Below are positions 17,216 through 24,850 of a stretch of 64,000 nucleotides of DNA, piece by piece (position 1 is the first letter of the stretch; every line of letters starts with the position of its first letter). The notes beneath the pieces are model-generated. The model was not told the DNA's origin. It made no database searches and saw only the letters and a program-made list of their open reading frames with translations. Made by a program: the position numbers and the translations under genes. This DNA comes from JAWKSY01 sp041402125 (GTDB lineage Bacteria; Planctomycetota; GCA-002687715; DRQF01): assembly GCA_041402125.1 (NCBI GenBank), contig JAWKSY010000009.1, forward strand, positions 124,001-188,000, in the 5' to 3' direction.

Positions 17216-18171
17216 GGCGAGTTCTCCTTCGGGTGGGGGGCGGTGGCGTCCGCCGCGGCCCGGCGGGCGCGCGAACGGAGGAAGGACAGGAAGTAGCGGC
17301 GCCGGAAGGCGGGATCGCGTGGAGCGAGACCGGCGGCGCGGGCCGCGCGCCAGGTCTCCCGGTAGTCCCGGCCGAGGCCCATGCGATACAGCGCCCGCAG
17401 GCGGTCGCCGTACTCGGAGCGGCGGAGGACCGCCATGCGCTCCGGTCCGAGCGCGGCGTGGACCTCGGGTCGGGCCTCGAGGGCGCGGCTGACGACGTTC
17501 CAGTGCTCCGCGATCGCGTCCCAGCGTTCCCGGACGCGATCGGAGGCGTCGGGAAGAACGTCCGTCACGACGGCGCCGCAGCCGCGGAACTCGACCGTCG
17601 TCAGGAGGCGAAGGAAGAGCTCGGTGTACTCGCGCGAGAGGAGGGACTCGTCGAAGAGTCCACGTTCCCGCCAGAGGGACCGCCGCGCGAGGAGCCCGTT
17701 GCAGTGGAGCCAGCGCGCGTCGTGGAGGTAGTCGTCGGGCCCGGGGCGAGCGCCCCGGGCGAGAGGGTCGGGGCCGCCTTCGCGACGACGCGGGGGGCGG
17801 CCCGAACGGAGGCCGAAGACCACTCCGTCGAAGTCCGGGTCCTCGCGAAAGAGGGCGAGTCTCCGCTCGACCGCGTCGGGAAGGAGGCGATCGTCGGAAT
17901 CGAGGAAACCGACGAACTCGGCCGCGCACTCCCGCACGCCCCGGTTCCGGGAGGCCGAGCGCTGGAGGTTGCGGGGATTGACGAGGACGCTCACCCGGGT
18001 CGGAAAGCGCATCCGCAGGAACTCCGCCGTCCCGTCGGTGGAGCCGTCGTCGACGACGACCGCGGTCGTGGCGGCGTGGCTCTGCGCGAGGACCGATTCG
18101 ACCGCCCGCGCCGCGAGCTCGCGGCGCTGATAGGTCGGGATCACGATCGCCACGGATTCGTCGCCGGTCAT
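17212..18171 (-). CDS. Glycosyltransferase family 2
   Basis: 319 aa. The N-terminal GT-A motifs are clear: VAIVIPTYQRRELAARAVES, VVVDDGSTDGTAEFL, SASRNRGVRE and FLDSDDRLLPDAV, where DSDD supplies the metal-binding DxD. No membrane helices are visible, so it is a cytoplasmic or peripheral enzyme. An extended -10 lies 18 bp upstream of the ATG, leaving a very short leader that contains GAGGAG. It is transcribed with the downstream lipoprotein phosphatase gene (4-bp overlap). Sugar donor and acceptor are unknown. Confidence 0.87.
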   Translation of the reverse strand: MTGDESVAIVIPTYQRRELAARAVESVLAQSHAATTAVVVDDGSTDGTAEFLRMRFPTRVSVLVNPRNLQRSASRNRGVRECAAEFVGFLDSDDRLLPDAVERRLALFREDPDFDGVVFGLRSGRPPRRREGGPDPLARGARPGPDDYLHDARWLHCNGLLARRSLWRERGLFDESLLSREYTELFLRLLTTVEFRGCGAVVTDVLPDASDRVRERWDAIAEHWNVVSRALEARPEVHAALGPERMAVLRRSEYGDRLRALYRMGLGRDYRETWRAARAAGLAPRDPAFRRRYFLSFLRSRARRAAADATAPHPKENSP

Positions 18172-18189
18172 CGGAGCTCCTCGGCCGGG

Positions 18190-18198
18190 ATCATAGCA
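18190..18198 (-). promoter_or_regulatory. Extended -10 promoter element for GT2 gene at 17212
   Basis: On the minus strand this reads TGCTATGAT. The ATG is only 18 nt downstream of it, so the 5' leader would be about a dozen bases and just hold the Shine-Dalgarno. Confidence 0.6.
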
Positions 18199-18287
18199 GC
18201 CGGGCTCGCGGGGTCGGAGCGCGTCGCGGCGACGGACCGGATCGGAGTCCGTTGCGGGAATCGCCCCCGATCCGACATGATGCCCCC

Positions 18288-19526
18288 ATGATCAGGCTGA
18301 CGGTCTACGAGGACGAACGCGTCGAGGAGCGGATCTTCGAGGGGAGCGCCGTGGACATCGGCCGCTCCCGGGAATGCGACCTCTTCTTCGCGGACGAGCG
18401 GCTCCTGTCCCGCCGGCACTGCCGGCTCCGCCTCGTCGACGGCCACTGCGAGATCGAGGATCTCTCGAGTCGCAACGGGCTCCGCGTCAACGGCATCTTC
18501 CTCCAGCGGGGCATCCTCGAGGTCGGGGACGAGGTGGCGCTCGGCAGCGTCCGCGTCGAGCTCGTGGCCTACGGCCCCGACGAGTCGGAACCCGAGCGCG
18601 TCCGACCCTGCCTCGAGTGCGGCCACCTCATGCCCTTCAGCGCCCCCACCTGCCCCCGCTGTTCGCAGGGGACGCCGCCCCGTCTGAAGCGCCGCATCCT
18701 CGCCCCGGACGCGATCCCGGGCTACCGACTCCTCCGCCGTCTGGGCGCGGGGGGCATGGGCATCGTCTTCGAGGCCGAGCGGTCGAAGGACGGCTCGACC
18801 TGCGCGCTCAAGGTCCTGAAGCCGCACCTCGCCCGGCATCCCGCCTACCTCGCGCGCTACGTCGAGGAGACTCGCGTCCTGACCCTCTTCCGCCACGACA
18901 ACATCGTGCGGGTCGAGGACCACGGCACCTCGGGCGATCTCGTCTACATCGACATGGAGCTCGTCCGGGGCGAGTCCGTGCGCCACCTCATCCGGGTCGG
19001 CGGCCCGATCCCGGAGCGGCGAGCCCTGAAGATGATCTGGGAGATCACGCTGGCGCTCGACTACGCGGCGCGGCAACGCGTCATCCACGGCGACGTGAAG
19101 CCCAGCAACTTCCTCCTCGACGAGAAGGGCACGGCGAAGCTCTGCGACTTCGGCCTCGCCCGCTTCCACGAGCTCGGGTCGCCCCTGAAGCACGCGGGGA
19201 TGAGTCCCGAGCACTCCGGACGCAAGGGGACGGCGGCGTACGCGGCCCCCGAACGCCTCCTCACCGCGATCAAGCCGAACGCCGTCGGCGACATCTACAG
19301 CCTGGGCGTCAGCCTCTATCAGATGCTCACCGGCGTGCTGCCTTTCGGCAGCAACCGTTTCGCCAGCCGGCGCGCCCGCCCCGAACCGCCCGATCTCCGC
19401 GAGCTCGCCCCCGCCACCCGGGCCGCCACCGCCATGCTCGTGGCGCACATGATGGAGGCCGACCCCGCCCGTCGCTACCAGAGCTACCGCGAGCTCCAGG
19501 ACGACCTCGCCCTCCTCCTCGACTGA
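18288..19526 (+). CDS. FHA-zinc ribbon-Ser/Thr protein kinase
   Basis: 412 aa. Residues 1-95 are an FHA domain (GRS at 25-27, SRRH at 41-44, SRNG at 61-64), which binds phosphothreonine. Residues 108-125 carry a four-Cys zinc ribbon (CLEC and CPRC). The kinase domain runs from about 145 to the end: glycine loop GAGGMG (153-158), Lys175 in ALKVLK, catalytic loop HGDVKPSN (267-274), DFG (287-289), AAPE and GDIYSLGVSLY. The catalytic loop has Gly in place of the Arg before Asp, so it is a non-RD kinase. No transmembrane helix, hence cytosolic. The ATG at 18288 begins the FHA strand directly. It is likely activated by binding phosphoprotein rather than activation-loop phosphorylation (inference). 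Confidence 0.92.
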   Translation: MIRLTVYEDERVEERIFEGSAVDIGRSRECDLFFADERLLSRRHCRLRLVDGHCEIEDLSSRNGLRVNGIFLQRGILEVGDEVALGSVRVELVAYGPDESEPERVRPCLECGHLMPFSAPTCPRCSQGTPPRLKRRILAPDAIPGYRLLRRLGAGGMGIVFEAERSKDGSTCALKVLKPHLARHPAYLARYVEETRVLTLFRHDNIVRVEDHGTSGDLVYIDMELVRGESVRHLIRVGGPIPERRALKMIWEITLALDYAARQRVIHGDVKPSNFLLDEKGTAKLCDFGLARFHELGSPLKHAGMSPEHSGRKGTAAYAAPERLLTAIKPNAVGDIYSLGVSLYQMLTGVLPFGSNRFASRRARPEPPDLRELAPATRAATAMLVAHMMEADPARRYQSYRELQDDLALLLD

Positions 19527-19541
19527 ACCGGAGCCGACCCG

Positions 19542-19856
19542 ATGAGCGACCGCGACGACAAGATCACCTGCCGCACGCCGACGCCCGGGAAGACGCCCGT
19601 CCGCATCCCCCGCTGGAAGTACGACGCGCTTCGCGCCGCGATCCTCGCCGCGACGCCGCGCCGCGGCGAGGGCGTCCTCTTCGGCGAGCTCTCCGAGGCC
19701 GTGGCCGACCGGCTCGACGACGACGTCCTCTCGCGCCTCGGCTCGATCCCCTGGCACGTGACGACGGTGAAGCTCGACCTCGAATGCCGCGGCGAGCTGC
19801 ACCGCGTCGCCGGCGCGCGCCCGCAGCGTCTGCTCCGCGGACCGGGGCCGGTCTAG
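19542..19856 (+). CDS. Small conserved protein, DUF6958-like
   Basis: 104 aa. The segment SIPWHVTTVKLDLECRGEL is the hallmark of a small conserved family that I associate with DUF6958. The fold looks winged-helix-like, with WKYDALRAAILAATP as the first helix region. Function unknown; no DNA-binding role has been shown that I can cite. It starts 15 bp after the kinase gene with CCGGAG as ribosome site, so it is probably co-transcribed with it. Its 3' end overlaps the convergent gene at 19853 by 4 bp. Confidence 0.72.
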   Translation: MSDRDDKITCRTPTPGKTPVRIPRWKYDALRAAILAATPRRGEGVLFGELSEAVADRLDDDVLSRLGSIPWHVTTVKLDLECRGELHRVAGARPQRLLRGPGPV

Positions 19857-20536
19857 CGCGGCGGGGTGTCGAAGGGGCCGCGGAGGTCGAGCTGGCCCGA
19901 GTCCGAGGCGGTGATGAGGTAGGACTTGCCCGGGACGAGCTCGGTCGAGACGGCCTTGCACTGGACGACCTCGATGCCCTCCGCGCGGGCGGCGGCGGGG
20001 TCGGTGGCGAAGCCCCAGAAGCCGCGCCAGAGCTCGCGCTCGACCTCGGAGGGCGTCTCGCTCACGCGGTAGCTCGGCGGGACCGGGTGCTCCGGGTCGG
20101 CGAAGGAGTAGCCGGCCTCGGGCGCGGTGTGCTCACCGTAGGCGCGGCGGAACAGGAGGAGGCTCTTGCCGGCGAGGGGATCGCGGCGAGCCTCGGCCGA
20201 GAAGGTCATGACCAGCGCCTCGAAGCGCGGCTGGCGGCCCGCGAGCTCGATCTCGCGCGGCTCGTAGCGTCCCTCCCCGTCGGCGGTGAGCTCCTCCCAC
20301 ACGACGCGGGTGCGGTAGCGCCGGGTCACCGGATCGACGGACTGGTCGAGGACGCGGATGAGGGCCCGGCGATCGGGAAGGCTGAGGGCGGCGAGCTCCT
20401 CGCGGACGCGGCGCGTCTCGGCCGCGCGGTCGGTCTCGAGGAAGCCCGGGATCCCGCCGCGCCGCCAGGTCTGCCAGCCGACGACACCGCCGCCGACGAG
20501 GAGCACGAGGAGGGCGATTCGTGAGATGCGGGACAT
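19853..20536 (-). CDS. Membrane-anchored periplasmic protein, unknown function
   Basis: 227 aa. One N-terminal transmembrane anchor (ISRIALLVLLVGGGVVGW) followed by a soluble domain. Features: LSLPDRRALIRVLDQSV early, a region of alternating strands in the middle (YRTRVVWEEL, YEPREIELAG), and ELWRGFWGFATDPAAARAEG late. No recognised family. Start ATG with a GAGGAAA ribosome site. A TATGAT -10 lies 27 bp upstream on the minus strand. It is divergent from the COG2426 gene, and its 3' end overlaps the convergent DUF6958-like gene. Confidence 0.72.
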   Translation of the reverse strand: MSRISRIALLVLLVGGGVVGWQTWRRGGIPGFLETDRAAETRRVREELAALSLPDRRALIRVLDQSVDPVTRRYRTRVVWEELTADGEGRYEPREIELAGRQPRFEALVMTFSAEARRDPLAGKSLLLFRRAYGEHTAPEAGYSFADPEHPVPPSYRVSETPSEVERELWRGFWGFATDPAAARAEGIEVVQCKAVSTELVPGKSYLITASDSGQLDLRGPFDTPPR

Positions 20537-20563
20537 GGCGGGTTTCCTCGGGTCGAGCCGATT

Positions 20564-20569
20564 ATCATA
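20564..20569 (-). promoter_or_regulatory. -10 promoter element for gene at 19853
   Basis: On the minus strand this reads TATGAT, with an overlapping GATAAT register. Start codon at 20536. Confidence 0.5.
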
Positions 20570-20670
20570 GTGCCTCGCGCCCTCGGTGGAAGGGGCTTCG
20601 TATCCGCCCCCGCCCGCGCGACCCTTGCCCCGTGGGGCCCCTCGTTTCGCCCCCGGGCGGAGATCCCGTC

Positions 20671-21429
20671 TTGTCCCCTGTCGACTCCCGAGACGAAATC
20701 CCGGCGTCGGATCGCCATCTGAGCTACCTCGGCCTCGCCGTGCCGGTGAGTTCGGCGATCCTGATCGTCTCGCTCGTCCTCTTCTTCGCCGGCGGCGACG
20801 CGGCGATGGAGGTGGTCGGGACCGCGCTCGCGACCGCGACCGTCGCGGGCAAGTTCGTGGTCATCCGGGGCATCCACCAGCAGGGCTTCTTCGACTCGCC
20901 CTACAAGCTCGCGCTGCTCGTCGTCTACCTCGATCTCGCGGTGGCGCTCATCGCGATCTACAACATCGGCATCCTCTACCGGATCCCCCGCTTCGGACGG
21001 AAGATCCAGGAGATGCAGCGCAACGGGAAGCGGATCCTCGCGCGCAATCCCTGGATGGGAAAAGTCACCTTCATCGGGATCGTCGCCTTCGTCATGTTCC
21101 CGCTCTCGGGGACGGGGGCGATCGGAGGGTCGATCTTCGCGCGCCTCCTCGGCGTCTCCCGCGTCCGCACCCTCGTCGCGATCGCGATCGGTTCCGTGCT
21201 CGGCGCCTTCCTGATGGCCCTGCTTGCCGACCTCTTCGGCGAGACGCTGCAGCGCTTCCAGGACAACCCCTTCAGTCTCGTGGGCGGGCTCGCCGCGATC
21301 GCGCTCGCGGTGTGGTGGCTCATCCGGATCGCGAATCGCGCCGCGCTCGGGGCCGAGGACGAGGAGTCGGAGGAGGCGATCGCGGAGGAGCGCCCCTCCG
21401 GATCCGCGGAGCGGGAGGAGGCGGTCTGA
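20671..21429 (+). CDS. COG2426-type multi-pass membrane protein (putative small multidrug export family)
   Basis: 252 aa with about five or six hydrophobic segments (LAVPVSSAILIVSLVLFFAGG; LLVVYLDLAVALIAIYNIGIL; FIGIVAFVMFPLSGTGAIGGS; LVAIAIGSVLGAFLMALLADL; GGLAAIALAVWWLIRIANR). The motif PLSGTGAIGGSIFARLLGVSR is characteristic of COG2426 proteins, annotated in databases as small multidrug export proteins without direct proof. The C-terminal tail is acidic. The TTG at 20671 is chosen for the upstream GCGGAG spaced 8 nt; longer frames add only Pro/Arg-rich low-complexity sequence. Confidence 0.78.
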   Translation: MSPVDSRDEIPASDRHLSYLGLAVPVSSAILIVSLVLFFAGGDAAMEVVGTALATATVAGKFVVIRGIHQQGFFDSPYKLALLVVYLDLAVALIAIYNIGILYRIPRFGRKIQEMQRNGKRILARNPWMGKVTFIGIVAFVMFPLSGTGAIGGSIFARLLGVSRVRTLVAIAIGSVLGAFLMALLADLFGETLQRFQDNPFSLVGGLAAIALAVWWLIRIANRAALGAEDEESEEAIAEERPSGSAEREEAV

Positions 21430-21480
21430 TCACCGCCCCGCCCATTTCCGTCCCCCGCCTTGAAGCGTCGCCGCGGGGAC

Positions 21481-21489
21481 TGCTATCCG
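21481..21489 (+). promoter_or_regulatory. Extended -10 promoter element for the thrE leader
   Basis: TGCTATCCG. Transcription is expected to start near 21495-21497, right at the leader ORF ATG and about 215 bp upstream of thrE. Confidence 0.45.
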
Positions 21490-21494
21490 GGCCC

Positions 21495-21626
21495 ATGACG
21501 AAAGCGCTCCGCACTCCGCCGACCCCCGCCGCCGCGACGACTCCGCTCGCGATCCGGCCCGCGCTGCGCGTTCTCGCCGTCTGTCATCGATTCTCGCTGG
21601 AGTGGATGCGCGGCGGCGGCGACTGA
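21495..21626 (+). CDS. Candidate leader peptide upstream of thrE
   Basis: 43 codons starting at ATG 21495, just after the extended -10. Five of the first 16 residues are Thr (MTKALRTPPTPAAATTP), and the peptide ends CHRFSLEWMRGGGD. The stop codon is 24 nt before the base of an intrinsic terminator that itself ends 23 nt before the thrE ATG. This is the arrangement of a transcription attenuator. There is no good Shine-Dalgarno, so translation may be leaderless. No database support is available to me; treat it as a strong positional candidate rather than a proven gene. Confidence 0.45.
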   Translation: MTKALRTPPTPAAATTPLAIRPALRVLAVCHRFSLEWMRGGGD

Positions 21627-21650
21627 TCTTCCCGGACGAGGAAGTGAGGA

Positions 21651-21685
21651 AGCCGCATCCCGGACCCCGGGATCGCGGCTTTTTT
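21651..21685 (+). terminator. Intrinsic terminator/attenuator in front of thrE
   Basis: AGCCGC ATCCCGG (21651-21663) pairs with CCGGGAT c GCGGCT (21667-21680): 13 bp with one bulged C and a 3-nt ACC loop, followed by T6 at 21680-21685. It is the best intrinsic terminator in the window. Only 23 bp separate it from the thrE ATG at 21709, leaving no room for a promoter, so thrE transcripts should read through it. A smaller CTTCC/GGAAG stem (21628-21644) precedes it; a second GGAAG copy (21648-21652) overlaps the terminator base and offers a weak alternative pairing. Confidence 0.85.
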
Positions 21686-21708
21686 CGTGAGGTGATCGAG
21701 AGCGGACG

Positions 21709-22962
21709 ATGAGCGCACGGGCGACGAAGGACCGGATGGTCGAGAAGGCGAAGGCGAGGGGAGACGAGGCGGCGATCCGCTTCGTGCTCGCGCTCGCGGA
21801 GTCGCTCCACCGCTACGGCACGCCGGCGGACCGCCTCGAGGAGAACCTCGCCCTCTGCTCCGCCCGACTCGGCCTGTCGGCGCAGTTCTTCGCCTCGCCG
21901 ACCAGCATCCTCGCGAGCTTCGAGACGCGCCGGGGCGTCGTGTCGCGGATGCTCCGCGTGGCGGAAAGCGAGCTCAACCTCGAGAAGCTCGTGCGCGTGG
22001 ACCGCGTCATCAGCCGGCTCGTGCGCGGCGAGATCGGCCCCGACGAGGCGCGGATCGGGCTCGAGGAGGTCGAGCGCGCGCCCGACCGCTTCGGTCCCGC
22101 GATGCGCGTCGCCGGCTTCGCGGCCGCGGCCACGCTCGTGGCCCGCCTCTTCGGCGGGGGAGCGGCCGAGCTCTTGCTCACGCTCCTCACCGCGTCCGTC
22201 ATCGGCGTGACGGTCCATCTGCTCGCGGCGAGCGATCGTATGCGACCGCTCGCGGTGGCGGTCGCGGCCGGGCTCGCCTCCGCGTCGGGCTTCGCCTTCC
22301 TCGGTCCCGTCGACGAGGCCGCGGCCTACGTCGTGACCGTCTCGAGCCTCATCCTGCTCATGCCCGGACTCAAGGTCACCATCGCGATGCGCGAGCTCGC
22401 CATGCAGCACCTCACCTCCGGCACGACGCGGATGATGGCCGCGCTGCGGACCCTCCTCGGCATGGCCTTCGGGGTGATCGGCGGCCGGCAGGCGGCGGCC
22501 GCCCTGCCGTCCCCGCCCGACTTCCTGCCCGGCTTCGAGCTGCCGGAGGCGACGCTCTGGGCGGCGGTCGCGCTCTTCCCCATCGCGCTCGTGGTCGACT
22601 TCCGGGCGCGATGGCGGGATCTCCCCGTGATCGCCGCCGGCTGCTTCAGCGCCTACTTCGCGGCGAGCTGGGGTCGCTCCGTCTTCGGTCCCGAGATGGG
22701 CGCCTTCGTGGGATCACTCGCGGTGGGCGTCGCCGGGAACCTCTTCGCCCGCGTCTTCGACCGGCCCGCCAGCGTCCTGCAGATCCCCGGCGTCACGCTC
22801 CTCGTGCCGGGGAGCGTCGGCTTCCGCAGCGTCTTCCAGCTCCTCGACCACGACGCGGCCTCGGGCGTCGACGCGGCCTTCCGCATGGTGCTCGTGGGGA
22901 CGGCGCTCGGGTCGGGGCTCATCGTCGCGAACGTGCTCGTCCCGCCGCGTCGCGCCCTCTGA
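21709..22962 (+). CDS. thrE: Threonine/serine exporter, ThrE family
   Basis: 417 aa. The N-terminal half (1-130) is the cytoplasmic part with the family motif AESLHRYGTPADRLEENL. It is followed by about ten transmembrane segments in two bundles, corresponding to the ThrE/DUF1212 domain and the smaller DUF3815-like C-terminal domain fused in one chain. LILLMPGLKVTIAMRELA and QIPGVTLLVPGSVGFRSV are the paired conserved stretches. Known members export threonine and serine in exchange for protons. The start ATG lies just downstream of a leader ORF and intrinsic terminator, which suggests expression is set by attenuation. Confidence 0.9.
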   Translation: MSARATKDRMVEKAKARGDEAAIRFVLALAESLHRYGTPADRLEENLALCSARLGLSAQFFASPTSILASFETRRGVVSRMLRVAESELNLEKLVRVDRVISRLVRGEIGPDEARIGLEEVERAPDRFGPAMRVAGFAAAATLVARLFGGGAAELLLTLLTASVIGVTVHLLAASDRMRPLAVAVAAGLASASGFAFLGPVDEAAAYVVTVSSLILLMPGLKVTIAMRELAMQHLTSGTTRMMAALRTLLGMAFGVIGGRQAAAALPSPPDFLPGFELPEATLWAAVALFPIALVVDFRARWRDLPVIAAGCFSAYFAASWGRSVFGPEMGAFVGSLAVGVAGNLFARVFDRPASVLQIPGVTLLVPGSVGFRSVFQLLDHDAASGVDAAFRMVLVGTALGSGLIVANVLVPPRRAL

Positions 22963-23005
22963 CGGCCCTCGCCTCCGGGCGAAGCCGGCGGGCCTGCGAT
23001 GCCTC

Positions 23006-24679
23006 TCAGTCGCCGGCGAGAGCGCCGAGCAGGCGCTTGTTCTCGGCCTCGTCCTCGCGGCGCAGCGCGTCGAGGCGTTCGCGTTCGCGCGTGAGGAGTC
23101 GCTGGTAGAGCGGAAGGAGCCGCCCGATCTCCTCCTGGCGGCCGAGCTGGCGGGCGGACTCGAGGAGGTGCTCGAGCGCCGCGAAGTCCGTCGCGTCGAG
23201 GTCGAAGGCCCGCGTCGCCATCTCGTGGCACTCGGGCCAGCGGCGGAAATCGCGCAGCGCGTGCGCGGCGAGCGACCAGCCCCGGTGGTCGTCGGGGTGG
23301 AAGTCGATCAGCTTCAGGGCCTCGTGGTAGCTGTCCTGGATGCGTCCGGTGAGGCGCAGGGCGAAGCTCATCGCGTGGAGCCCCTCCGCGTTCTCGGGCT
23401 CGAGGCGCAGGAGATCGCGGGCGGCGTCGATCATCTCCTCCGGCTGGCGCATGTCCTGGTTGATGCGGATCAGCTCGATGAGGGGCGCCGGATCGCGAGG
23501 GTCCGCCTCGCGTCGACGGCCGATCTCCCGCAGGCTCTCCTGTCGCTGCTTCACGACGTCGAGGATGCGTCCGTAGACCTCGTGGTACTCGTCGGCGAGG
23601 CCGCCGTTGCCGAGCCGGCGGTGGACGTTCGAGAGCGTGAAGTAAGCCTCGTGCGCGAGCGGGTTGATCGCGACCGCGCGGTCGAGCCAGCTGATCGCCT
23701 GCAGGAAACGCTCGCGACCGCCGAGACCCTCGTAGACCCGGGCCAGGCTGATCATCACCTCGACGTCCTGCGGACGCTGCTCGAGGGCCGCGAGATACCA
23801 GCGGATCGACTCCTCGCGATGACCGGCGCGTTCGTGGCTGCGGGCGAGATTGATCTTGGCGTCGCCGTAGTCGGGGCTCGCCGCGAGCACCGCGGTCAGC
23901 TCGCGGATCGCGTCCTCGAAGCGGCCCTCCTGCATGAGGACGCCGCCGTAGAGGTGGCGGATCTTGACGTTCGCGGGGTCCGCGGCCAGGCCCCGCGCGA
24001 GGAACTCGAGCGCCACCGTCGGCTTCGTCGCCCGGTGCGCCGCGACGCCGCCGAGGTAGCAGGCCTCGGGAAACATGGCGCGCACCGCCTCGTCGGTCAG
24101 CGCCTGCTCCTCGATGTCCGGGAGGCGCTCGAGGAAGGCGAGGCAGGCGACGTCGTCGCCGTCGCGATAGGCGGCCTCCGCCGCCCCGAAGATCGCCCGG
24201 GCGTTGCTCGGCTCCTCGGCGAGGATCTCGCGGAAGAGGTCGAGCGCTTCCGCGTAGCGCCGCACCAGCACGGCGGCGCGGGCGCGGGAGAGCCGCGCCT
24301 CCTCGTACATCGGATCGAGGAAGCTCGCCTCGCGGAAGTCCCGGTAGGCGCCCGCCGCGTCCGCGGCGACCATCAGGTTCACGCCGGCCTGGTGCCGGTT
24401 GCGCGCCCGGCGCGCCTGCTCCGGACTCACCGCGGCGAGGGCGGCCTTGCGGCGCGCCCGCGGATTGTCGGGGTCGAGATCCGCCGCCCGGCGATAGAGG
24501 GCCAGGGCCTCCTCGTTCCGGAGCGAGGTGACGAGGCCGTCCGCCTCCTGCACGAGCCGGGCCGCCTCGGCCCGTTCGACCGGCCCCGCGACCTTGCGCG
24601 GCGGCGCGGGCGGCGCGTCCGGCCCGCAGGCCGGGATCGAAAGGGCGAGGAGCAGGATCAGTGAGGTCGTGCGGAGCAT
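23006..24679 (-). CDS. TPR-repeat lipoprotein
   Basis: 557 aa. MLRTTSLILLLALSIPACG is a lipoprotein signal with Cys in the lipobox IPAC. Tetratricopeptide repeats fill nearly the whole protein: for example ALALYRRAADLDPDNPRARR, EALDLFREILAEEPSNARA, ALEFLARGLAADPANVKIR, AIRELTAVLAASPDYGDAK and SIRWYLAALEQRPQDVEV. The last 40 residues form a charged helix (RLLTRERERLDALRRE). Probably an outer-membrane-attached scaffold for protein interactions; the partner is unknown. The ATG at 24679 is chosen because it alone yields the signal peptide. It converges with thrE (43-bp gap) and diverges from proS. Confidence 0.87.
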   Translation of the reverse strand: MLRTTSLILLLALSIPACGPDAPPAPPRKVAGPVERAEAARLVQEADGLVTSLRNEEALALYRRAADLDPDNPRARRKAALAAVSPEQARRARNRHQAGVNLMVAADAAGAYRDFREASFLDPMYEEARLSRARAAVLVRRYAEALDLFREILAEEPSNARAIFGAAEAAYRDGDDVACLAFLERLPDIEEQALTDEAVRAMFPEACYLGGVAAHRATKPTVALEFLARGLAADPANVKIRHLYGGVLMQEGRFEDAIRELTAVLAASPDYGDAKINLARSHERAGHREESIRWYLAALEQRPQDVEVMISLARVYEGLGGRERFLQAISWLDRAVAINPLAHEAYFTLSNVHRRLGNGGLADEYHEVYGRILDVVKQRQESLREIGRRREADPRDPAPLIELIRINQDMRQPEEMIDAARDLLRLEPENAEGLHAMSFALRLTGRIQDSYHEALKLIDFHPDDHRGWSLAAHALRDFRRWPECHEMATRAFDLDATDFAALEHLLESARQLGRQEEIGRLLPLYQRLLTRERERLDALRREDEAENKRLLGALAGD

Positions 24680-24725
24680 GGCGTTCCCGGTCTCGACGGC
24701 GGCGCGATCCCGCGCGGCCCGCCCG

Positions 24726-24731
24726 AGGATA
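24726..24731 (-). promoter_or_regulatory. -10 promoter element for TPR lipoprotein gene
   Basis: On the minus strand this reads TATCCT, 46 nt upstream of the ATG at 24679. A plus-strand candidate for proS, TACGCT, is at 24808-24813. Confidence 0.4.
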
Positions 24732-24850
24732 GCGCAGGCGGGACGGCGGGGGAACGCGATCCCTCCGGGGCGCCCCGGCGCGCTTGATGCTCGGGAAGCC
24801 CCTTTCGTACGCTCCCTCTCGGCCCCAACCGTCACCGCGAGGAATCTCAA

